A DNA stretch of 64,000 nt from Theobroma cacao (Eukaryota > Streptophyta > Magnoliopsida > Malvales > Malvaceae): positions 7,616,898 to 7,680,897 of the forward strand of contig NC_030857.1 in NCBI RefSeq assembly GCF_000208745.1, given 5' to 3'. Every line of letters starts with the position of its first letter. Position 1 is the stretch's first letter. Under the pieces are notes generated by a model, which saw nothing but the letters and a program-made list of their open reading frames with translations, ran no database searches and was not told the origin of the DNA. The position numbers were made by a program, and so were the translations under genes. Positions 56,417-64,000 of the stretch are shown here, piece after piece.

Positions 56417-57722
56417 GGTTGTTGTAACCAACATCAAGAGTTTATTTGGTTCTGTAATTGAAATTTTGTTTGATCAATACAAATGGTCAAATAATCACAA
56501 GTATAATATCAAGTAAAATAAAAATTATGATTAAAAATTTCAATTATAGTGAATGTGTTCACAATTACAAAACATGTGTAATTACAATTAAAATAGTAAT
56601 TAATTGCACAACCGTCAATCGCAATCACAACTTCAAACTGACCTTAAATAATAAACAATTAAGTGCCCATGCCTCCACCCAAAATTACTGTACACCTAAT
56701 CATGTATTAGATTATGTTTTCAAATAAAGTTCATTAGCAAAACTAATATGACTCATGTACATGAATCATGCCATAGTAGCAAGACATGTAATTGTTGTTG
56801 TTAACGTTGCCTGCCACAGTCGTTCTCCATCACCATTACGTAAGGATCTGGTTAGACCTGGCAATTTTGGACACGACATGTTAACACGACACGAGAAGAC
56901 ACGAGTTAAACAGGTTTTGGGTTTACCCTTAACGTGTTTCGTGTCTAATCATGTCAGACACGACAAACACGTTTAAAACACGTTTAAACACGTTTACTTA
57001 ATCGTGTTATCGTGTTTAAACGTGTATACGTGTTTATTAACCTATTAAACATTAATAGTTAAAAACTATTTTAACTTTATATAAATAATTGTTAATAATT
57101 ATTTAATGTGTATTTTAACCTTATGTATGATAATGAATTTTATGTATGTTATTTATATTAAATTTTATTATATTTGATGTTATTATTATTGTTTTTTGTT
57201 ATAATTATTTTTATAATTATAGATTTTAAATTTAAATAATAAAATTATATTTAATTATAAATATTTTTATTTAATCGTGTTAAACGTGTTAATCTTGTTA
57301 ATCGTGTTAAACGTGTTATTAATCATGTCGTGTCGTATATTGACACGTTTAATAAACGTGTAAAATGTGTTAATCGTGTCGTGTCGTGTTACACGTGTAT
57401 TAAACGTATACGTGTACGTGTTTCAAATTTAAGACACAAATATTAAACGTGTCGTATTCGTGTTTAGTCTTAACGTATTTCGTGTCTAATCGTGTCTGAC
57501 ACATTTAAGATACGAAAACACGAATTGCCAGGTCTAGATCTGGCTGAAAGATAATATTTAACATCAGCATGTTTCAATAAATTAAAATTTTAATCAAATT
57601 ATAAAGGAGAATAAATTTGAGGCTTTGCCAAACATGGAAGCACCGAGTTACAAGCTGGTTTTCTCATGCATGGATCAACAACATAAACTTGATCTTGATT
57701 TAAAATAATTTTATGATGATCT
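56417..57722 (+). repeat. Duplicated block B, paralogous to block A
   Basis: It aligns with 28882-29490 and then with the sequence on both sides of the Ogre insertion: CTTTGCCAAACATGGAAGCACCGAGTTAC near 57620-57650 spans the empty target site (reported here in parts as GCCAAACATGGAAG and CACCGAGTTAC). It lacks the SINE and the Ogre element of block A and instead carries a hAT MITE. Pieces matching block A reappear at 58488-58650 and 59825-59870. Confidence 0.85.
56853..57536. mobile_element. hAT MITE, 684 bp, full of CGTGTT/AACACG subterminal repeats
   Basis: The ends TAGACCTGGCAATT and AATTGCCAGGTCTA are a perfect 14-bp inverted repeat. Flanks GATCTGGT (56845-56852) and GATCTGGC (57537-57544) match at 7 of 8. 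Block A has the empty site GGATCTGGCTGAAAG. Both ends are dense in CGTGTT/AACACG/GTTTAAAC motifs around an AT-rich middle with no frame. Confidence 0.9.
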
Positions 57723-57723
57723 C

Positions 57724-58490
57724 GAATAGTATAGGTGTCTCATTGACAAATTACTTTATCTCATGATTATGTGTCCAGATATTAGTTACACAGTGCACAT
57801 CGTGAGTCGATTTATGCACAAGTCAAGACAACCATACTTTAATGCTACCGTACGAATACTTGGATATCTCAAAATGCACCCAGACAAGGCATTTACGCCA
57901 ACTAATTTCATCTCAGTATCAACTAGTAGACATATTCATCAAGACACTTAGTTAAGAATAGCTTCCAGCTTTATTGGGCATTTCCAATCTTCATACTCCA
58001 ACTTGAGGGGAGTAAAGGAGAATTAAGTTAGGATATGAGCCACACTTGCAAGAAAGCCATATGCACACGGCCTGGAAGCTTACAGGACAGCTCATATGAA
58101 AGAGGTTTGATAGCTGTTAAGAAAAGTAGCAGCCATATAGAGTATTTCAAGACATTTAGATTACTTTCCATATATTTAAGCTTTCTTTACTTGTTAATTG
58201 CTTTACTTGCACAACAAGTAAATTAGTTTTTAGAATACTTATTTTTATGTCGTTTACTTTACTTGCACTCTAAAAAAATTTACGATTAAAATATTTCCTT
58301 ATTTAATTTATTTGTATTATAAGTAAGTTTAGGATGGATTACTTTTATAAATAGTCTTTTTATGTTTTATTGTAAAATTGAACAGGGCTTTCCCTTATTC
58401 CATTGTTTATAAACATTGTAAAACTGAGCAGATTTTTTTTTGACTCTATTCTTATAAGACATTTTATTTTTCAAATTGTTTTTATAATAT
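57724..58490 (+). mobile_element. Copia 3' end: RT fragment, polypurine tract and LTR remnant
   Basis: The frame from about 57724 reads YRCLIDKLLYLMIMCPDISY, FMHKSRQPYFNATVRILGYL, the C-terminal part of a Ty1/copia RT (family form PDISFAVxxxSQFM...AAVRILRYLK). A polypurine tract (CAACTTGAGGGGAG) at about 57999-58012 follows, then a probable LTR with a TTATAAATAG box near 58345. The 5' part of the element is missing. Confidence 0.75.
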
Positions 58491-58995
58491 TGATGTCTAA
58501 TGGTGTATAATTAAAAAAAAAAACTTTAAAAAGGAAATTTTTTTTGATGAGGTTCCATTTATAGTTATAAGTAGAATTATCATCAAAATCAAATAATTTT
58601 TCAATATGTATAAATATAAATTTATAGTATATCTATGGAAGAAATTAATAAACAAATCAAGAAAATAAAAAAAAATAAACAAAACCAACATAATTGTACT
58701 AAATTCACACATATTGAAATTTGATTCTGGAATATTAAACTTTCAGGACTTTTTTTAGTATTGAGAGAAGGCCAGGTTGACGTTATAATATTGAACTAAA
58801 GAAAAAAAATGAGTTAATCCATATTCCTTAAGGGTGAATTTTTTTTTTTTTGGTTTTGGGAATTTCAAGTGGGCCTTTAATTTGTCCCCTGCTAATTTTG
58901 CCTTTCGGCTTTCTAACAAAATAATTTGTCTTATGAAAAAAAAAATGAAAGGAGATCCATATTATTTATAATCATATGAAAACAAAAGAAAATAC

Positions 58996-59742
58996 ATAGA
59001 ATTGGTTGACACATGATTTTTTTTATTTTTTGTCTTACACTTTTTAGTACTAAAGACATTTCTAATTTTTTTTATATTATTTAAATTCTTTTTAACACCT
59101 AGAAAATGACGAGAGAGGGATAGGATAGAGAAGAGCCATAAGGAGCGAACGAGCCATTGGAAGAGAGGAGAAAATAAAATATATAAGAGCAATAAACTAT
59201 AAAAAAAATTAAAACAAAAAATACCGAATTAGAGGTAAGAAGACGAAAAAAATTCAACAAAAACAAGATTTATACTTAGTTTTCCATTTTTTTCCTTGTT
59301 TTCCATTTTTTCTCCTTTATTGTTTCTTATCTTTTTTAATTAATTTTTTTAAAAAAAGAAACACATGGTTGACACATGGTATCTTTGATTTTTTATTTAT
59401 TTTTTTAACATTTGGTACTAAAGGCAACATTTTCTCTTATTGGCACCTAGGAAATGAGGAGAGATCAAATTATTAAATAAGAAAGTAAGAATAATTAAAT
59501 AAGCAAAGTGGACAATAAAAGAAGTTAAAACTAAAAACATTGGGTTAAAGATAAAAAGAGAAAAAATTGAACAAAAACTTGATTTATACTTATTTTTCTT
59601 ATTTATCCCTTATCTTCTTCTTTTCCTCCCTCCTTTACTGCTNTGAACAAAAACTTGATTTATACTTATTTTCTTATTTATCCCTTATCTTCTTCTTTTC
59701 CTCCCTCCTTTACTGCTTCTTTTCTTTTTAATTTTTTTTAAA
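58996..59742. repeat. Tandem duplication of about 360 bp
   Basis: Units about 58996-59355 and 59366-59742 share GGTTGACACATG, a TTTGGTACTAAAGGCA-like block, CACCTAGGAAATGA, and a pyrimidine-rich end followed by a long A/T run. The units are clearly diverged. The second is lengthened by the assembly duplication at 59568-59717. Confidence 0.65.
59643..59643. other. Single N marking an unmerged contig overlap
   Basis: Bases 59568-59642 (75 bp) and 59644-59717 (74 bp) are the same sequence apart from one T in a T-run. Two overlapping contig ends were placed side by side instead of merged. Confidence 0.95.
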
Positions 59743-59862
59743 AAAATTATAATTTATAATAAATTGAAAAGAGAAAAGAGACTAAAAATTGATTTGGTCA
59801 CTCAATTTGTATTTTTTTTATTTGTCTTCAAAATAATTTTAATTCCTACACATAATGTAGAG

Positions 59863-60722
59863 GAGTAAAATCCAAAAAGCCCCTCAAAACATTTTAAAAG
59901 GACACTTTGTTCCTTCTTGTTTCGAAATGATGTTTTTGATCTCTTGATTGTTAATACCATTAGTCAACATTTTAAAAAAATAAACTTAATACTATATTAA
60001 TATTTTAAGATATAAATACTCTTTATATTATTTTTTTAATCTAAGCATATTCTCTTTTTTTAAAAAAAAAAATTGCTCATCTTTCTTTCAAGAAACTTAA
60101 TCAGCAAAAAAAAAAAAAACCCTAAAAAATTTTGATTTAAAGGCTTGGAACTTTGAAATTGTATCTACCTAGAAAACCGTAAACTTTTTTCATAAGGTAA
60201 AGCCTATTGTTATCATATTCTTTATTTTTCCAACTCTTTGATAATTTTTTTCATTGAAAAAAATGTATTAAAAGTAAATTTTTTGTTTAGTAATGGATAT
60301 TTCAAATTTGATAGTGTCAAGGTCAAGAGATTAATTTCTTACTCATGATTTCTAGTTTGTTGAAAAATTTTTATCCAAAATCTATTTTTTGAGATTCAAA
60401 TTTAGCGTAATGCAAAAAGATTTTGACTTGATTACTATATGTAAAAAGTTTTATGTTTTTTTCTTCTTTGTTAAATATTGAATTTTATGAAGTATCAAGG
60501 TGAGAAAAATTACCGCATTAAGAAATCTCTTTCTAGAATTTTATTAATTTTTAAGTTTTTTTCTTCTTTTTCAAATATTGAATTTTATTAAATATTAAAG
60601 TAAACTTAATTAAGTTTTGGAAAAGAATATGAACAGATTTTTTTAAAAGGCATTTATGTCTTAAAATATTTTATATAGTATTAAACTTAATTGTTGTTAA
60701 CTGTTGACTAACGGTGTTAACA
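59863..60722. mobile_element. MULE-like inverted-repeat element, right end truncated
   Basis: About 75 bp at 59958-60030 (TAATACCATTAGTCAAC ... AAACTTAATACTATAT ... ATTTTAAGATATAAAT) recurs inverted at 60722-60640 (GTTGACTAACGGTGTTAAC). The left arm probably extends to about 59863 (AGTAAAATCCAAAAAGCCCC), but its partner is missing where the Athila-type sequence starts. No coding capacity, and no TSD found. Confidence 0.6.
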
Positions 60723-60769
60723 GCTTCCAACCTATTATGAATCAATGCAATTTAATGAAAACTTTAATG

Positions 60770-61166
60770 GGGAGCAAAACATTTCATACTCCAATAGTTA
60801 TAACTCAAGGTGGAATCACTCAAATCTTTTTTGGAGTAATGATTAGGGTCTTATATATTCATCACAGCATGTTTTCCATAATAGTTTTTAGTCACAAGCT
60901 AGAGCTCCTGTCCCAAAAAAAAAAAGCCTACCTTAGTAGATGTTCTCATGCAATACATGGCTAAAAATGATGCCATCATTCAGAGTCAAGTAGCTTCATT
61001 TAGAAATCTTGAAACTCAAGTGGGACAACTTATTAATGACATCAACAATAGGCTTCAAGAAACTTTACCAAATGACACTGAGCTTAATCCTAAAAGAGAA
61101 GAATATGGTAAGCATCTAGATGAGGTAAACGACAAGAATGTGGTAAATGATGGAGATAAAGTAGAT
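60770..61166 (+). pseudogene. Athila-type gag C-terminal fragment
   Basis: Broken frames give YSNSYNPGWNHSN-like and PVPKKKKPTLVDVLMQYMAK segments, then an open frame from 60948 with NDAIIQSQVASFRNLETQVG, QLINDINNRLQETLPNDTEL and NPKRE. This is the conserved Gag C-terminus of Athila elements. The frame ends at 61167-61169. Confidence 0.75.
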
Positions 61167-61197
61167 TAAGAGAATACTTCCAACGAGCACATTCAAG

Positions 61198-61593
61198 ATG
61201 AAGAAAGTTAAGCAAGAGGAGGAAGTATTTACACCACCACAAGTCAAGCCATATGTGCTTCCTATTCCCTTTTTGGATATAATTGATGAGTTATCTAAGG
61301 AGGCTGTTGATATGAAAAATCCAAAGAAACTCATTGTAGCTTGTTTGGTTCAAGATGCAACAACAAAGGACAAGAATGAAGAACTCACAAATGTTACACA
61401 TGTTTTGAAGGTTATACCAAAAGTGCATTATTCAAGAAGAACTCAATTTGAGAAGTTGGCTAAAAGTCAACTTATTCCACCACCTTGGGTTAAGCAAGTA
61501 CCAAATCTTATGTTAAAGCCACTACAACATCATCTTAAGAGGAGGCTACTTTCACATCTCAAGGTTTTTCCATACAAACTCAAACCTTCTTAA
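61198..61593 (+). pseudogene. Athila-type segment after gag, fused to the element's 3' region
   Basis: A 131-codon frame contains PQVKPYVLPIPF, which resembles the start of the Athila protease region, and KPLQHHLKRRLL, which resembles its KPLPxHLxY block just before RT. The RT itself is missing: the next bases already belong to the post-integrase end. The deletion junction lies near 61560-61620. Confidence 0.55.
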
Positions 61594-63132
61594 AAGGTGA
61601 ATGAAGACCTCAATCAAAGTCAAGCTAGTGACTATAAAGAAACACTTCTTGGGAGGCAACCCAAGCTTTCAAAACTCATATTTTCTTATTTTAGTTATTT
61701 TTATTTTTATTTTATTTATATGTCTACTTTAATCTTTATTTATATTCTTTTTGTAGTAAAAAAAATGGGCCTCCTACAAGCATTGATGATAATAAAGATG
61801 AGGATGAAGATTAGAGTTTTTTTGGATTCATCCAATCACCAGAGGAATATTCTTTACCTTTTTTTATTTTTTTTAAAATTGAGGACAATGTTTAGTTTAA
61901 GTTTGGGGGGTAAATTTATTTTTCTAGTGGTAAATATTCTGTGAAAGTTTTAGATTTAATTATAATTATTTGTATACTTTTAGGATTAGTTATCATTTAC
62001 CTTGTTTATGATTTTTCCGTATCCTAGGATGATATTTTGATTATTTCATGATTTTCGCTTTTGGGAAGAATATGGGTATGATTTAAGTTTGTGTTAATAT
62101 TCTTGTGATAGCTTCATTTTAGAATGTGACTTCTAATAATTTGAGCACTATATTCCTTTACTTATAATTTTTATATGATTTAGAGAACGTTTATATTGAT
62201 AAAGAGTATAGTGAAATCAAGAATTCTAGAATTTGTTTGATTCTCTCTCGAGGCGAAATCTTATATAACACTTGGTATAGGAAGTGCTTTAGGCCATCTT
62301 TAGATCGTTTGAGCCTTATTGAGTTACCTTATTATATATTTATCCTTAGTCAACCATTTTGAGCTTAAATTACCATTTCTTTGTAATTACACAAATATAT
62401 TAGCCTTAGCCTTTTTATTTAATTTCAACAGTTTGAACCTTTCACCCTTAAATATGTTAATCTTTCTAAAAAGCGTATTGAGCTTAAAGATAAATTGAGG
62501 GAGAAAGGTGAAGAAAAAAAAAAGGTGATGGGTGCTTGAAATTTACCCCATGTTCACAATTGCCAAAAATAAGTTTGGGAGTGTAAAAAAAAAAGTAAAG
62601 TGTGTTGTACAAAGGAAATTTCATTTTAAGTTAAGGAGTGCTATATAATTTTATTGAGCTCTTTATAGGTCTTAGATTGATTAAGTGTTTAGGGTGAATT
62701 TGAACCTAAAAATATCCTTTATAATACCTTGACCCTAGCCTTACATTTTAAGCTTAATAAAGACCTATTGATCCTTCAATAAGTGTTATTCTACATTAGT
62801 ACAGAGAAAGATGAAAAACAAACTTATGGGATTCTAGTACTAATCTTTGCTTAAATCATGGCATAAATTAATCCTAATTGCATGATATTCTTTGTAAAAG
62901 ATTATTCACACACACACCGGAAGCCCATTCGAAAAATAAGTTTTCACTTGAATTGATGCATGACTTTTAAAGATTAGTTGTATTTTATCTTAAGTTGGAA
63001 TTGGGATAATTTCTGAGAAAAAAATTGGGAAATTATGATTTGGTACTTCTATCTCTTCAAGTATGTTTATGTTCAAATTTCTTTTTGTTATTTTCTTTTT
63101 CTCGAGGACTAGCAAAATCTTAAGTTTGGGGA

Positions 63133-64000
63133 TATAATAATTCTATTTTATAAAATTATTTTATTTTAGTTTTGTTATTAAATATTAGCTAAGTCCTTAA
63201 CTTTTAATTATAATTTAGTTATTTTTAGTTGTTTTTATAATTAGTTTATTTTTAAGTGAGTTATTTTAATTTTATGTTTATTTCTTTCAATTTGGTTTTA
63301 TTTATTAGTTTTTATGTTTTTGTAGGAATTAAGAGAATTTGTCAAACACTGCTTTGTAAAATAATTATAATGTCATTCACATGCTCGATAGAATGTTTGT
63401 ATATTTAGGAAGTTCGAGAAATCGTTAAAACATGATATTGCCCTTAATGGTACCATTGAGTCGATTAAGCCTCAAACTAGTTCAAATAGGAATTTTAAGG
63501 TGAAATTAAGAGTTTCACAGTTCAGGGATGACTCAAAATGGTAATTCGGAGTTCGAGGATCAATTCAGAGTCAAATCGAAATTTTCACTATCTAGGGGTA
63601 AAATCGTAATTTTTCCATCCACGGATAAATTTTGAGATTTTGAGAGAATTTAGATCACATTTGACAATTTGGAGAATGGTATGAGTATAAGGGATGAAAA
63701 ATATGTCTATGGGCAATTTTTCAGTTTTTGGGGTAAAAACGTAATTTTTCACTTTACGGGGGTAAAAGTGTAATTTTTAAAAATTTACTCCACCAAAACT
63801 TTGGAAAAGTCTAGAAATTTCATGGAAGACATGGATAAGTGAAGAGGATTGAGTGGTAGAAAAAGAAAGTCAAAAAGATGGCTAGAAAAAAATAAAATAA
63901 TAAAATATTCAGAAGGTAAATAAAATAATAATATTTTATTAAGCCTATTAAAAGGCTTGAAAATTCCAGAATTCTTCATTGGGAGGGTCAGCCAAAATCA
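63133..64000 (+). repeat. 3' LTR of the Athila-type element, cut by the window end
   Basis: It starts TATAATAATTCTATTTTATA (the usual initial TG reads TA) after the polypurine tract. The first 190 or so bases match the reverse complement of 13245-13050 in the solo LTR. Downstream the two diverge, so they are different subfamilies. Short blocks of the type GTAAAAGTGTAATTTTT recur at 63598, 63735 and 63765. Confidence 0.8.

Larger units (their letters stand above)
60725..63132 (+). mobile_element. Athila-type element internal region with pol deleted
   Basis: In the plus direction there is a gag C-terminus, a protease-side segment, then the 3' end block GAAACACTTCTTGGGAGGCA at about 61640-61660, which in Athila elements lies after integrase. 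RT, RNase H and integrase are absent. A 1.4-kb AT-rich 3' UTR follows (about 61690-63117), then a polypurine tract CTTAAGTTTGGGGA at 63119-63132, directly before the LTR. No 5' LTR is recognised; the left end abuts the inverted-repeat element. Confidence 0.75.

Noticed and set aside
1..64000. CRISPR arrays, bacterial operons, riboswitches, tRNA or rRNA genes
   Set aside because: None seen. The GGATTCGAATCC box-B-like sites belong to SINEs with A-tails and TSDs, not to tRNA genes, and regular repeats here are LTR modules or 3' UTR satellites.

Overview
The window is transposon-rich nuclear DNA from a flowering plant, most likely a eudicot. This is inferred from intron-containing plant gene structure, Ogre/Tat, chromovirus-type, Tekay-type, Athila-type and copia LTR retroelements, plant LINEs and SINEs, and AT-rich intergenic DNA. 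I recognise one intact host gene: a four-exon 2-oxoglutarate/Fe(II)-dependent dioxygenase at 47922-50430 (+). Almost everything else is mobile DNA in layers that can be dated relative to each other from target-site duplications (TSDs).

Layout. 1-1070: no gene. 1071-19232 (-): a large degenerate Ogre/Tat-type Ty3/gypsy element with its 3' LTR at the left and 5' LTR at the right. It carries ORF1 (DUF7745-like plus coiled coil), gag, protease, RT-RNase H, a second archaeal-type RNase H and integrase, and is interrupted by two solo LTRs of another family (11811-13245 and 17430-18961). 19245-21318: LINE and copia-LTR remnants. 21733-27013: a hAT-type element with 8-bp TSDs. It contains a SINE, which is itself split by an Ogre-type solo LTR (22506-25746), and a separate MITE (26062-26729). 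28882-29736 continues at 37869-37975 and is paralogous to 56417-57722; between the two halves sits a young Ogre-type insertion (29737-37863, TSD GGAAG) with two 3.3-kb LTRs but only about 1.5 kb of internal DNA, ending in a single-N assembly join. 39117-39253: a small hAT MITE. 39753-45269 (-): a near-complete but decayed gypsy element inserted in what looks like a LINE 3' end. 45575-47790: intergenic DNA leading to the dioxygenase promoter. 50811-51440 (-): a 5'-truncated LINE. 51452-55250 (-): LTR plus integrase C-terminus of a Tekay-type element. 56417-59870: the second paralogous block, carrying a 684-bp hAT MITE and a copia 3' end. 59863-60722: an inverted-repeat (MULE-like) element. 60725-64000 (+): an internally deleted Athila-type element whose 3' LTR runs off the window and is the same family as the two solo LTRs.

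The most interesting structures are non-coding parts of the Ogre-type family. They are two adjacent near-perfect hairpins just upstream of the LTR TATA box, a 189-bp module array with dyads inside the LTR, a roughly 400-nt 5' leader conserved between two otherwise diverged elements, and a duplicated 20-nt LTR terminus. Two assembly warnings matter: a single N at 59643 separates two copies of the same 75 bp (an unmerged contig overlap), and a single N at 34376 cuts ORF1 exactly where gag-pol would be expected to follow.
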